A stretch of DNA of 64,000 bases from Oscillibacter valericigenes Sjm18-20 (GCA_000283575.1 AP012044.1:2170001-2234000), one strand, 5' to 3'; positions 1 through 9,287 are shown, counted from the first letter of the stretch. Notes: a model not told the origin generated them from the letters alone. A program made the numbers and translations.

Positions 1-1377
1 CTTCTCAGGAAAATCGAAAAAGCAATTGATTTCAGTTTCATATATGATTTGGTGAAAGGCAGGTACAGCGAAGATACGGGCCGTCCAAGTATTGATCCTG
101 TAGTGCTGTTCAAGATCGTGTTCATCCAGTATCTATTTGGAATCCGCAGCATGCGGCAGACGATCAAAGAAATCGAGGTCAATGCGGCATATCGCTGGTT
201 TTTGGGATATGACTGGAACGATCCGATCCCTCATTTTACGACCTTTGGAAAAAATTATTCCCGGCGGTTTGAGGGCACCGATATTTTTGAGAAAATATTC
301 GCCCGTATCCTGCTGGAAGCGGTGAAGCTGAAGTATGTGGACCCGAAGGCGGTGTTCATTGATTCCAGGCATATCAAGGCCAGCGCCAACCGAAACAGGA
401 AAATGAAGGTGCAGGTTCAGGAAGAGGCCCGGCATTACCAAAAAGAGTTGATGGAGGAAATCAACAAGGACCGGGAGGTTCATGGGAAAAAGCCATTTGA
501 CGATGACGACTCGGGAAAAGGCGGCGGGGCCGGACAGACTAAAGAGATCGAAAAAAGCACCACCGATCCGGAGTGCGGCATGTTCCACAAAGGGGAGCAT
601 GAAAAATGTTTCGCCTACACCGCGCACACAGCCTGCGACCGGCACAACTTCATCCTTGGCGTAGAACTTTCCCCCGCCAACGTCCATGACAGCGTGATGT
701 TCAAAAGCATTTATGACAAAGTAAAGGCCACGTTCCCTGAAATCAAGTACGTTGTTGCCGACGCTGGTTACAAGATCCCATATATCTGCAAACAGATTCT
801 GGACGACCACCGAATTCCGGTTTTGCCTTACAAAAGGCCGATGAGCAAAAAAGGATATTTCAAGCCCTACGAATATGTATACGACCAATATTACGACTGT
901 GTTCTCTGCCCAAACAACCAGGTTCTGCGCTACTCAACCACAAACCGTGACGGATACCGGGAATACAAAAGCGACCCCAAAATCTGCAAATGCTGTCCGA
1001 AACGGGCGCAGTGCACGCAGAGTAGAAACTCTCAGAAAACTGTAACGCGGCATGTATGGGCGAACGATCTGGACGTCGCGGAAGATTTTCGCCGCACATC
1101 GCGGGGAAAAGCAATTTACCGGGAGCGTGCGGAAACCATCGAACGGGCTTTCGCCGACGCAAAAGAAAAACATGGGTTGAGATATACTACCTTACGGGGC
1201 AAAGCCAAAGTGACGATGCAGGCTTTGCTCACTTTCGCCTGCATGAATCTCAAAAAGCTGGCAATCTGGAAATCGGAAGACCCCAGGTTCAAGCCCAAAT
1301 ACGATTTCCCCTTTCTCTTTTTCCTGCTATTTGTTCCCAATTCGATTATTCGCATGAAAAACGCCGCTTGGGTCTGA
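1..1377 (+). mobile_element. IS1182-type transposase, 5' end outside the window
   Basis: The open frame runs from the first base of the window to a TGA at 1375-1377, so the true start lies to the left. The N-terminal part (residues such as SIDPVVLFKIVFIQYLFGI) is the helix-turn-helix-like segment of IS1182/IS4-group transposases. A DDE-type core follows: SRHIKAS, VVADAGY, then RAETIERAFADAK near the end. A CxxC-rich patch (CVLCPNN, CKCCPKRAQC) sits between them, as in many IS1182 members. There is no internal stop, so the transposase may be active. Terminal inverted repeats cannot be defined with one end missing. Confidence 0.9.
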
Positions 1378-1394
1378 ATCCCAAACGGCGTTTT
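1358..1394 (+). terminator. Hairpin over the transposase stop codon
   Basis: AAAACGCCGCTTGGG (1358-1372) pairs with CCCAAACGGCGTTTT (1380-1394), 14 of 15 positions, around a 7-base loop that contains the TGA stop. It ends in TTTT, so it probably terminates transposase transcription. It may also shield the element from outside reading. Confidence 0.6.
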
Positions 1395-1588
1395 GTCTAC
1401 CGGCTGACAGGAACGGTTAATACCGTTCCTGTTCCATTTTCCCCGAAAGGAAGACACAGAATAATCTTGAGATTGTTTTTAGGTGTATTACTATAAACGC
1501 GTACAGTATTTATCAATGCTACTATATGAGGTAGGATCATGGGAAGTTAAACTTTGCAGACAATGACAAATTCGACCGCCAATGGCAG

Positions 1589-1837
1589 TTATGCGCCCTT
1601 ATAGCCCAATGTCTTTGCCTCTTCCAATGACAGCACCCCGGCAGCTACCTTATCCCCCAGCAGCTTCTGAACCTTTTCAGCTCTGCTCAACCGTGGCTTG
1701 CCAAGTTCAGCCCTCTGCTCTTTTAAAGATTCAATGGATTTCTCATGCCACTGAATTTTCTGATCGATGCGTTCTCTCCGCTCCTCAACCGTTTTATTGG
1801 GAGCACGCTTTTTTGTAACCTGCACTTCTTCATCCAT
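1589..1837 (-). CDS. Small coiled-coil protein, function unknown
   Basis: Encodes 82 residues, very rich in Lys, Glu and Arg. The central part (about residues 14-50) has the charged heptad pattern of a coiled coil, and there is no membrane segment or signal peptide. The start is set by a strong AAGGAGG site about 8 bases before the ATG. Small charged proteins of this kind often accompany mobile elements, and the flanks here (an IS1182 transposase and a probable recombinase remnant) fit that, but I do not recognise a named family. Confidence 0.6.
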   Translation of the reverse strand: MDEEVQVTKKRAPNKTVEERRERIDQKIQWHEKSIESLKEQRAELGKPRLSRAEKVQKLLGDKVAAGVLSLEEAKTLGYKGA

Positions 1838-1951
1838 AATAAATAACCTCCTTCAGCGTTTAATTCATAGCTATATTATACAAAGCATTTCTAATATGTC
1901 AACCATTATATTGTTAAAAATGTAAGTATTTTTCTTGATTATATACACTTT

Positions 1952-2400
1952 TCATTGACGATTTATGTCAAAATCTGTAATCGCGGTTTTATATATTTCT
2001 AATCGTCCACTCGTTTCATACGTCACTATAAAATTACATATGATTCCAACCATATGAACCTCAACACGCTTGCTCTGATAAATAACAATCTTAGACGTTA
2101 TGGAATTTAAAACGCGGTTTCTTTTATTAAAATCAAAGCCTAAAATCTTAGATATCTTTTCTGAAATACGATTAATTTTTCAAATTTCTGCTGCTTGGTT
2201 TGCTTCTTTGCTTCCATACAATCCAAATAATCTTTTAGAACGGTTAATTTTGCACCAATTCTGCTTCTTTGAGGTAAACTGCGCTTTGCTGATAAGGCCC
2301 ATCCAATAAATTGTCCATAAGCTTATTCTTGAGGGACTCGATTTGAGTAATCTGCAATCTGATTGTTTCTGCTGGAGCTGATATATGTTCGAACCCTAAG
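1952..2400 (-). pseudogene. Probable C-terminal remnant of a large serine recombinase
   Basis: Read on the minus strand, three fragments in shifting frames resemble the tail of a large serine recombinase. The first is a coiled-coil part (IESLKNKLMDNLLDG), the second is a Lys/Gln-rich helix (LKDYLDCMEAKKQTKQQKFE), and the third is a final beta segment (SITSKIVIYQSKRVEVHMV). The last fragment matches the usual form 'I.KI.VY...RVEV.F' before the stop at 1952-1954. Frames are broken at least twice and no N-terminal catalytic domain is seen nearby. The region is AT-rich, unlike the chromosomal core. The call rests on motif memory, not on a search. Confidence 0.4.
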
Positions 2401-3201
2401 ACTCCTGTTTCGCTAATAACTCCCTCTTAATTCAATTATTATTTGAGACAAAAATCTTATCATGCAACTTACTGAGCAAAGTTTTCTCGTTTGCATAGTT
2501 GTTATTGTCACGCTCCGCCGATTTAAAAGTATCTACTTTAGTATGATTGAGGCATCCCCATGAGATATGAGTTGTCCCATCTTTCGACGGTTTTCGTTGC
2601 TTACAAAATGCTCCCCGCAAACCCCGCACCATACCTTCCCGCTGCACCAGTGACGATGGGAGTGCTTTTACTTCAGCGCCCGGCGTTTTAGGGCAAGACC
2701 GCACAACGGTGAAACAAACGCCGCGCCATCTACCTGAAGCGGCAAACAGCGCGGAATAGATTCTCTTTTGTGCCCACACAGTCAAACAAACTCAGACTGC
2801 CAGAGTAGGCCTGTCAGCAAGGGTCAGATTTGCCAACGCAAACAGGTTATTCAATTTGGCCGTCTGTTTTTGCAAGCCTCAGTACCGTGTTTTTGCCGCA
2901 GAACTCCGAAAGGGGGCAGCTGTCCATGGTTTCCGACACCGTCGTCTCGTCGGACAGGAGTCCGGACAGACTGATTTGTTTATCCATGCACTTATTTTAC
3001 CAATACAGGGCCTTCCCGCACATGTTTCTTCTGTGCGGTGTCGCCTTAAACAGCAAACAGGCAATCAGAATAATGAATTCCCTTACAATACAGGCAAGAA
3101 TTTCAACTCTTTTAAGATATCTCGTACCCTTACTTTGATTTATTTCGTATTGTTAAAGCCACATTCAATTTCAAGCGCTTTGACTGCGCTTTACATCGAA
3201 G
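2401..3201. other. 800-base stretch without a confident gene
   Basis: A 117-codon open frame on the minus strand (2432-2785) has a basic, Arg/Ser/Cys-rich translation with no good ribosome binding site; I think it is not a gene. A 46-codon frame (2847-2987, minus) is listed separately. Base composition is mixed: about 2570-2960 is GC-rich like the core, while the flanks are AT-rich, so this may be a patchwork left by mobile elements. No RNA gene is seen. Confidence 0.4.
2847..2987 (-). CDS. Possible 46-residue protein of unknown function
   Basis: An ATG frame ending at TAA 2847-2849 encodes a soluble, Thr/Ser/Leu-rich peptide with two Cys (segments SLSGLLSDETTVSETM and CPLSEFCGKN). Third codon positions are GC-rich, as in true genes here, and the peptide looks protein-like. 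Against it, no clear Shine-Dalgarno site precedes the ATG and the surroundings are decayed. It may be a fragment of a larger gene. Confidence 0.25.
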   Translation of the reverse strand: MDKQISLSGLLSDETTVSETMDSCPLSEFCGKNTVLRLAKTDGQIE

Positions 3202-3807
3202 TCAAAAGCCGAGAGACTCTTTAACCAGAACGACTTCCATTTCAATAAAGCGCATCTTCTGGTAATAGATCATCTGTCCGCAGCAAATCCGATCCGGGCT
3301 TTTACAGTCATAACAGCGATCCTGCCTGATAGCGCACGGCGTTTGGAACCCATGCCGAGCAGCATTCTGCGGTGCTGCGATGTTGCGGGCACGCCAGACA
3401 GCTTCGTCCAATGTTGAAACTATTTTGTTTGTTCCCACAACGAAATAGACTTTTTCATGACCAAACAGAGAGCCCGCAACCCGGTTTCCTGTCCCATCAA
3501 TATTCACCATCTCACCGGTTGCAGCCAGCGCGTTTACAGAGGTGAAAAAAACATCTGTAGTCAGACATTGCTTTGCGGTTGACCAGAAATCCATCCCCGG
3601 TGCGCAATGTTTGGGGTCTATTACGTGATTGTGCGCCGAGAGCAGTTGATAGAGCTTCATGGAATCCAGCGTGACGGAATCTCCAAATCCAACTGTCTTC
3701 CCGTCTACTTTCCGATCAAGGTATGACGCGGCTTCTTCTGCTGTTTCAAAACAGGAAACTTCATATCCTTTGCCGATAAGCGCTTCAACAATCTCCTGTA
3801 GCTCCAT
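3202..3807 (-). CDS. LUD-domain protein (lactate-utilization LutB/LutC-like)
   Basis: The 201 residues match the LUD (formerly DUF162) family: an N-terminal helix, GFGDSVTLDSM, then DVFFTSVNALAATGEMVNID and FVVGTNKIV, which are typical of single-domain clostridial members. Near the C-terminus a cysteine cluster (CYDCKSPDRICC) may bind metal. LUD proteins include subunits of iron-sulfur lactate oxidases, but single-domain members are mostly uncharacterised, so the substrate is unknown. A GGAGG site lies about 6 bases before the ATG. It stands alone: the neighbour at 4176 has its own terminator between them. Confidence 0.8.
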   Translation of the reverse strand: MELQEIVEALIGKGYEVSCFETAEEAASYLDRKVDGKTVGFGDSVTLDSMKLYQLLSAHNHVIDPKHCAPGMDFWSTAKQCLTTDVFFTSVNALAATGEMVNIDGTGNRVAGSLFGHEKVYFVVGTNKIVSTLDEAVWRARNIAAPQNAARHGFQTPCAIRQDRCYDCKSPDRICCGQMIYYQKMRFIEMEVVLVKESLGF

Positions 3808-3975
3808 ATATCTGTCCTCCCAAATTCAATGAAACATAGCACCAGGCCGTTAGCGCGGTGGCCGCGCAAACATAAACAACTGCATTATAAAAACCTGTTG
3901 CACGAAAAAGATGACGTTGCGTGCGGAAAAGTTTATTCGTTGACTATATAACGCTCGGGGTATTCCTGAATTAAC

Positions 3976-4025
3976 AACAAAAACAGGCCGTTCTCCTGAA
4001 AGAAAAGAGAAGAACGACCTGTTTT
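3976..4025 (-). terminator. Terminator of the flavodiiron/rubredoxin transcript
   Basis: AAAACAGGCCGTTCT (3980-3994) pairs with AGAACGACCTGTTTT (4011-4025) with one mismatch. In the minus direction the hairpin runs into a T-rich tract (CTGTTTTTGTTGTT), as expected for a transcript coming from the flavodiiron gene. Confidence 0.7.
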
Positions 4026-4157
4026 ATCGTATGAATCGCTTATTCGCAGCTCCGAAGCGACTCTTACAGGCACCGCACAAAGAGCAGGTGTACTCGTTCC
4101 GGCATGGGGCCTTCGGTAGCCTTAGAGAAAACCGCAGAGCTTGCATGCATACTTCAT
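4024..4157 (-). pseudogene. Small rubredoxin-like gene with two compensating frameshifts
   Basis: The minus strand begins MKYACKLCGFL and then reaches a stop. Shifting frame gives ATEGPMPE, and shifting back gives EYTCSLCGACKSRFGAANKRF before a TAA at 4024. Joined, this is a protein of about 45 residues with two CxxCG knuckles roughly 16 residues apart, the iron-binding pattern of a rubredoxin. One base seems lost after the first knuckle and one gained before the second, so only the middle is misread. It lies 18 bases past the flavodiiron stop and before the terminator. A rubredoxin donates electrons to flavodiiron proteins, so the context fits. No strong Shine-Dalgarno site is seen. Confidence 0.5.
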
Positions 4158-4175
4158 ATTCAGTTGTATTTTTTG

Positions 4176-5528
4176 TTAGGCCAACGGCTCAAAGCTGCTG
4201 GCAGGGCGATGGCAAATTGGGCATACAAAATCATCCGGCAAGGTATCGCCCTCATAAATAAAGCCGCAGACCTTACATACAAAGCCCCTGGGTTTGTCCG
4301 TTCCATTTTCCTTGACGTGGGCGGGCTCCTCCCCCCGTACGGAAGCAGCCAGAGTCTTGGCCAGCGCCTCAAGTTCCTGATCCTGACCGGGAGCCAGGGC
4401 AGACTTTAGCGTAATGGGGGCCTCCAGAATCTCTATATTCTTCATCTCGCACAATATCTGAGACATCAGCTTTCCACTGGACGGAGCCCAGGAGCCGTTT
4501 TGAATCAGGGCTACCTTTCGGTTTTGCAGATTGTGGTGAGCCACGTCATGGAGCAGATTTTCCATGGAGGTAAAAATGCCGTTGTTATAAGTGGTAGAGG
4601 CAAAGACAATGTGACTGTATTTGAACAGATCGGACAAAACATAAGAATAATGGGTCACCGAGACATCGTACATGTCAACGGGGACTCCCAATTCTGCCAG
4701 CCGGCAGGCCAGAATATTGGCTGCGGTCTCCGTCCCGCCGTAGACCGAGGCAAACGCAATTAAAACCCCCTGGGCCTCCGGTTCGTAGGCGGCCCATTTA
4801 GCATATTTGCCCAGCATATAGTCCAGATTCTTTCTCCAGACCGGACCATGGAGGGGACAAATCATCTGAATATCCAATTTGGCAGCTTTGCTCAGCAAAG
4901 AGAGCACTTGGGGACCATACTTGCCCACAACGTTGGAATAGTAACGCCGGGACTCATCCAGCCAGTCGCGGTCAAAGTCCACCTCGTCAGCGAAGAGAAC
5001 TCCGTTTAACGCGCCAAACGTGCCAAAGGCATCGGCGGAAAAGAGAATCTGATCGGTGGAGTCGTAACTGACGATTACCTCGGGCCAGTGAACCATGGGA
5101 GCATTATAAAAGGTGAAGTGATGCCGACCGGTGGAAAGGACGTCTCCTTCGTTGACCAAGACGGCTCCCTTTGGATCGGTGCTGTGAAACTGGCGGATCA
5201 TATTGACGGACTTCCCGCTGCACACAATGGTGGCTTCCGGGTGTCGGAGCATTAAGTCACCCAGCGTAGCGGCATGGTCAGGCTCCATGTGGTGGACAAA
5301 AACATAATCCAGCGCCCGACCGTCAAGTGCATACTCCAGGTTTTCAAAGAACTGAGCCTGAACCGCACGGTCCACAGTATCAAACAGGACGGTTTTTTCA
5401 TCCAAAAGCAAGTAAGAGTTGAATGACATACCTTTGGGGATGGGAAGGGCCGCCTCAAAACAAGGATGCTGGCGGTCACTGGCGCCGATCCAAAGTAAAT
5501 CATCGGTTACCTTTCGAATGCAGTGCAT
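4176..5528 (-). CDS. Flavodiiron protein with C-terminal rubredoxin domain
   Basis: The 450 residues have three domains. Residues 1 to about 250 are a metallo-beta-lactamase-like diiron domain with the HxExDH ligand motif (His80, Glu82, Asp84, His85). Residues about 255-395 are a flavodoxin domain (FASVYGGTETAA, STTYNNGIF, NGSWAPSSG). A rubredoxin domain (FVCKVCGFIYEG to FVCPICHRPAS) fills the last 35 residues. Such proteins reduce O2 to water, or NO to N2O, in the cytoplasm of anaerobes, and the fused rubredoxin supplies electrons directly. A broken small rubredoxin gene follows. A sigma-A-like promoter is seen about 255 bases upstream. Confidence 0.93.
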   Translation of the reverse strand: MHCIRKVTDDLLWIGASDRQHPCFEAALPIPKGMSFNSYLLLDEKTVLFDTVDRAVQAQFFENLEYALDGRALDYVFVHHMEPDHAATLGDLMLRHPEATIVCSGKSVNMIRQFHSTDPKGAVLVNEGDVLSTGRHHFTFYNAPMVHWPEVIVSYDSTDQILFSADAFGTFGALNGVLFADEVDFDRDWLDESRRYYSNVVGKYGPQVLSLLSKAAKLDIQMICPLHGPVWRKNLDYMLGKYAKWAAYEPEAQGVLIAFASVYGGTETAANILACRLAELGVPVDMYDVSVTHYSYVLSDLFKYSHIVFASTTYNNGIFTSMENLLHDVAHHNLQNRKVALIQNGSWAPSSGKLMSQILCEMKNIEILEAPITLKSALAPGQDQELEALAKTLAASVRGEEPAHVKENGTDKPRGFVCKVCGFIYEGDTLPDDFVCPICHRPASSFEPLA

Positions 5529-5783
5529 AGTAAAACCTCACTTTCCCAGAACACGTTTTTGATCGGAGCAATGCGACCTTATGCCAACCCTGCGGGCGGA
5601 AAGGAGCATGTCCGACGCAAGAGGATAATAACCGCAATATGGATATTAGCCGGGAGTAATATGGCTGAATTTTACCGTGTGGGCGGCGGTTACTTACCAG
5701 AATAAACAGGTTAATGGTATCGATGACCACAAGGCAGAGTAGCTTGGAACCCATTGCTTATCCGCAGCGCTCCCGTTATCTTT

Positions 5784-5811
5784 ATTGTACTGTCCTGCAC
5801 CGTTTTGTCAA
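5784..5811 (-). promoter_or_regulatory. Probable sigma-A promoter, long leader before the flavodiiron gene
   Basis: On the minus strand TTGACA (5811-5806) and TACAAT (5789-5784) are 16 bases apart. Transcription would start near 5777, giving a leader of about 250 bases before the flavodiiron ATG at 5528. The rest of the gap from 5529 to 5907 has no convincing gene. A short frame in the leader (ATG at 5754) starts with a hydrophobic stretch but runs into the flavodiiron gene out of frame and lacks a good binding site. I recognise no known riboswitch. Confidence 0.5.
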
Positions 5812-5907
5812 GCGGCAAGGGCTGACTTTTTATCATTCCCCCCCTGAGGGTACGACGCCCCCGCGCAAATGAAAATTTCAGCGTGTGCTCCAAACTGCTC
5901 AGGCCGC

Positions 5908-7020
5908 TCATTTTATGAGCGCACTATTTTCATCTGCCATGGACACAGAACCGTGAATCACATCATTGACGAGAATTTCGACCGCGCGCTTCGGTTCTTC
6001 AAACAGTGGGCTGTGGGCGGAATACTCAAAGGTGTAAAATCCCTTCAGCGGCGCTTTGAGTTGGTCATAATACTCTTTTTGCATTGGGTAGCAGCAGGTC
6101 AAATCCTGCTTACCTGCCAGAAAGTAGATTGGAATTTCAAGTGCCGGGACACTGTCTTCCGCCACAAATTCCATGCGATCATAGGCCACCGGTGCTTTCT
6201 GCACAAAGGATTTTCCCTGCCAAATGTGGATGCGCTCCGTCTGTAGATAGTCCGTGCAGCGAAGGGTCGGAAAAAAGATGCCGGTGATGACGGAGTTCAT
6301 TGCTGTCATTGTGCCCCCACCTAACTCGTGCATGGCCGTATCCCGTTCAGGTGCGGCAAACCAGCGACGCAGCCATGCAGTGTCCGCAGTGTCCGTTTGA
6401 TAATTCTCCAGCTTTTGAACCATTTTCTGATTACCCCGTGTGGTATATTCCGCTTTCATGGTGTTGTAAGCTAACAGCTCAGACCGCGGCTGATTGGCAA
6501 TTTGGCTCATGGCAATGTAGGCACGGTATTTTCCCGGCGCGGCCTGCGCGGTCAGAAGACCAATGTAACTACCAAAGGAATGTCCCAGAAGATAGATTTT
6601 TTCCTGTCTAAAACGCGATCGAAGATAGTCCGTCACGGCAATGGCATCGTGTACGAACTGTCCGGTAGTGCAGTCCCCCGCTTTGCAGTCAGGCGAATAG
6701 GAAAGGGCGGTTCCGCAATAATCCCAATAGCAAACAGTAAACGTATCCTCCAGCCCGGTGTCTATTTGTTTTGTCAAAAAGTAATCCGGAATACCAGGTC
6801 CTCCGGTTAAAAACAGCAGGACGGGATTTGTGGTGCTCCTCCCTTTCAAAAACATGCCCTGCTGAGAACCGTTTATATCGACCCATATTTTTTCGGAAAT
6901 ATTCTCAGAAAGCGGCGCACCGTTCTCATCGCGATATGGCTTCGGATTTCCTCTGCCAGGGGGAAAAATAAATATTATGCTCGCCGCGATCAAAACGACA
7001 ACCGGCAGGATAACCCACAC
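5908..7020 (-). CDS. Membrane-anchored alpha/beta hydrolase
   Basis: The 370 residues start with one N-terminal membrane segment (about residues 2-20, signal anchor). An alpha/beta hydrolase follows: the oxyanion motif LTGGPG (71-76), the nucleophile elbow GHSFG (Ser148), and a late HSPLF that should hold the catalytic His. The GGPG motif is typical of proline iminopeptidase-like hydrolases, but the substrate is unknown. The start is a GTG at 7020 with AAGGAGG upstream; an ATG just before it is out of frame and followed by an in-frame stop. The gene is monocistronic and next to a membrane-bound regulator on the same strand. Confidence 0.85.
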   Translation of the reverse strand: MWVILPVVVLIAASIIFIFPPGRGNPKPYRDENGAPLSENISEKIWVDINGSQQGMFLKGRSTTNPVLLFLTGGPGIPDYFLTKQIDTGLEDTFTVCYWDYCGTALSYSPDCKAGDCTTGQFVHDAIAVTDYLRSRFRQEKIYLLGHSFGSYIGLLTAQAAPGKYRAYIAMSQIANQPRSELLAYNTMKAEYTTRGNQKMVQKLENYQTDTADTAWLRRWFAAPERDTAMHELGGGTMTAMNSVITGIFFPTLRCTDYLQTERIHIWQGKSFVQKAPVAYDRMEFVAEDSVPALEIPIYFLAGKQDLTCCYPMQKEYYDQLKAPLKGFYTFEYSAHSPLFEEPKRAVEILVNDVIHGSVSMADENSALIK

Positions 7021-7176
7021 TTTTCATTTCCTCCTTCATGCGACCTTTAAGCTTGAATCTATATATAAACGTTCAGTAAAGCTCATGCTGAATCCGATAA
7101 CGGAAACCTATATTGATTCTGCATATGACGTGATTTCAGTCTATCAGCATGGAAGAACTTCTTGTAGAGTTCAAAA

Positions 7177-7911
7177 TCAGCTCTCCAATTGGTTGCTCAG
7201 CAGTTCTTTTGTTTTTGTTGCCCAAAGAGCCATTCCCGGAATGATAAAGGCAATACTATATTTAACTGCAAATTGGATACAGACCCCACTCACTTTCTCC
7301 CATACTGGTAAAAAATGATACGCTGATTGATCACTATAATTGACATGTGTGCCTATAATCTGATAAATTTCTATAAAATTTCGAAAATTCCAAATTAAAT
7401 CTGGTGCTATTGCCACCGCATAGGCCAGCAGCATTGCAATGATGAGATAGTGAATTCTACCTATTCTTCGGCTCTTTAACGGTTTTGCACCAAAAAGCAA
7501 GCTGATGACCTGCATGAGATTCCACCCCAGAAGAACATAAAAACAAGGGAGCAAAAATGTATCCAGCAAAATCCCGGGGGAAATTATGTAATACTGCTGT
7601 CTCCACTTCTGTGAGATAGAACCCAAAATGAATGCAGAAATACCCAGTATCAGTAAAATGACAGTTACAATCGCTGTTGTGCGGAACTCTTTTTTTCTGC
7701 TCGGAGAAACCGGAATTCCGTAGATAAGCGCATTGACATCTGTATCAAAAATCTCGGAGATTTTCACCAATAGATCAATATCCGGGTGGGATTTTCCAGT
7801 TTCATAATTTGATACGGTCTGCCGACTGACAAACAGCTTCTCGGCAAGTTCATCCTGCGTCATGTGCTTTGCTGTCCGAAGACTTCTTATATTTTTTCCA
7901 ACTGCTGCCAC
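7177..7911 (-). CDS. Xre-type regulator with C-terminal membrane segments
   Basis: The N-terminal 60 residues are an HTH_3 domain (IRSLRTAKHMTQDELAEKL, then SRQTVSNYETG and PDIDLLVKIS). About four hydrophobic segments follow (IVTVILLILGISAFILG; LLPCFYVLLGWNLM; YLIIAMLLAYAVAIA; FAVKYSIAFIIPGMAL). This Xre-plus-membrane layout is common in Firmicutes, and the ligand is unknown. I place the start at the GTG at 7911, because AGAGGTGA lies 5 bases before it; the longer frame starts 9 bases earlier inside that site. It may control the neighbouring hydrolase, which is only a guess from position. Confidence 0.8.
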   Translation of the reverse strand: MAAVGKNIRSLRTAKHMTQDELAEKLFVSRQTVSNYETGKSHPDIDLLVKISEIFDTDVNALIYGIPVSPSRKKEFRTTAIVTVILLILGISAFILGSISQKWRQQYYIISPGILLDTFLLPCFYVLLGWNLMQVISLLFGAKPLKSRRIGRIHYLIIAMLLAYAVAIAPDLIWNFRNFIEIYQIIGTHVNYSDQSAYHFLPVWEKVSGVCIQFAVKYSIAFIIPGMALWATKTKELLSNQLES

Positions 7912-8327
7912 ATATATCACCTCTTGCTACATTATGTACTGAGGCCATCCTTTTGTCACGCAAAGATGTTTTGCGGCAACTCAACCACAGCTTTTGCAGT
8001 ATATGACCCTGCGAATAAAAGTCAAGCAAAACTGAAGAAGAAATAACTAAAAACAAGTATAGCAAAAACAGACATCTGTTTCAATAGACGCCCTAATAAC
8101 AGCAATTGCTTTACCGATAAATTGGCTGAACATGCTCTGCGCCGGTCAATTTCAATTCCATTAACGTCGCCGGCGATGATCGTGGGAGACCCAGCGCCCG
8201 CTGCCTTTTGGAAATCGTGGCGACCCATGGTCCATGAATGTCGATGTTCCTCATTCCTTTTTACCTTGCAAAGATTGGCATTGGAAGTGGAGTGGGCATA
8301 TTGTATAAGTAATGGAGAGTGATTATC
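7912..8327. other. Intergenic stretch between the regulator and the S66 peptidase
   Basis: There are about 400 bases with no gene I can support. The only longer frames (8022-8228 minus and 8122-8322 plus) lack binding sites and recognisable domains. The left part is AT-rich. A promoter for the peptidase gene lies at the right end. Confidence 0.4.
8281..8309 (+). promoter_or_regulatory. Possible sigma-A promoter of the S66 peptidase gene
   Basis: TTGGAA (8281-8286) and TATAAG (8304-8309) are 17 bases apart. The start point would be near 8316, only about 12 bases before the ATG at 8328, a short but workable leader. Confidence 0.35.
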
Positions 8328-9287
8328 ATGGTAATTCGACCGCCTATGCTAAGAGCAGGTGATACATTTGGAATTGTCACACTGGGGAGCCCTCTGGACC
8401 CAGCTGAAATAGATGAAAGAATATCTTTTTTGAAAGAACACGGATTTCATGTTGTCTTAGGCGATTATGTCTATGCAAGCAATGGCTATCTCGCAGGAAC
8501 CGACCAGCAAAGAGCATCTGACTTGATGCGTATGTATAAGAACCCGGAAGTAAAAGCAATCTTGCCGACAAGAGGCGGTGTCGGGGTTGAAGGAATTCTG
8601 CCATATCTTGATTACGGCTACATTGCAAGCCACCCAAAAATTATATCAGGCTATAGTGATATTACGATTTTACTGAACGTCTTGTACCAATTGACCAATC
8701 AAATCACATTCCATAGCCTGTTACTGCTTGATTTCAGAGACAGTACGCCAGAGTACAACTTTGCACAGTACTTCAGTACGACGTCTTCCACGCTCGCACC
8801 AAGGCAAATTGTCAATCCGCCCGATATGCCCATGATCAGCAGAGTCCCCGGTAATGTAACAGGATCCCTGGTGGGGGGAAATCTGACCTCGTTTGTAGGA
8901 TCGCTTGGTACCCCATATGAAATAAGCACCAAAGGTAAAATTATATTATTGGAAGAGACACACGAGCCGATCAACACGGTATACAGGTATTTGAATCAGC
9001 TGAAAATTGCTGGTAAATTTGAGGATTGCATTGGAATTATCATCGGCGAGTGTACGAACTGCACAGATGAATATGGAAAATCATATGAGGATTTAATTAC
9101 AGAGTTCATTGTCCCCTTGGGAAAACCCCTATTGACCAATATCGCATCCGGTCATGGAAAATATAAAGCAGCGCTGCCAATTGGTGCTGTTGTCAACCTG
9201 AATACCATAAAAAGCACCCTGACCATATTAAGGCCCACAGTATGCAGTGATGACCGTCTGATGCCATCTGCACCCATTGAAATTTAG
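8328..9287 (+). CDS. S66-family LD-carboxypeptidase / MccF-like peptidase
   Basis: The 319 residues match peptidase family S66. The N-terminal domain has GDTFGIVTLGSP, and AILPTRGGVG precedes the nucleophile motif GYSDIT (Ser110). The catalytic Glu is expected in ILLEETHEP and the catalytic His in SGHGKYKAA. Family members trim the L,D bond of murein tetrapeptides in the cytoplasm or inactivate microcin C-like compounds; which applies here cannot be told. The ATG at 8328 is preferred over an upstream GTG because GGAG lies about 10 bases before it. Confidence 0.85.
   Translation: MVIRPPMLRAGDTFGIVTLGSPLDPAEIDERISFLKEHGFHVVLGDYVYASNGYLAGTDQQRASDLMRMYKNPEVKAILPTRGGVGVEGILPYLDYGYIASHPKIISGYSDITILLNVLYQLTNQITFHSLLLLDFRDSTPEYNFAQYFSTTSSTLAPRQIVNPPDMPMISRVPGNVTGSLVGGNLTSFVGSLGTPYEISTKGKIILLEETHEPINTVYRYLNQLKIAGKFEDCIGIIIGECTNCTDEYGKSYEDLITEFIVPLGKPLLTNIASGHGKYKAALPIGAVVNLNTIKSTLTILRPTVCSDDRLMPSAPIEI

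Noticed and set aside
133..888. A 251-codon open frame on the minus strand inside the transposase
   Set aside because: Antisense to the IS1182 transposase, whose protein motifs are clear.
2432..2785. A 117-codon minus-strand frame
   Set aside because: Basic, low-complexity translation with no domain or binding site; kept only as part of the undefined gap.
5500..5754. An 84-codon minus-strand frame in the flavodiiron leader
   Set aside because: Only its first 20 residues look hydrophobic; it runs into the flavodiiron gene in the wrong frame and lacks a good binding site.
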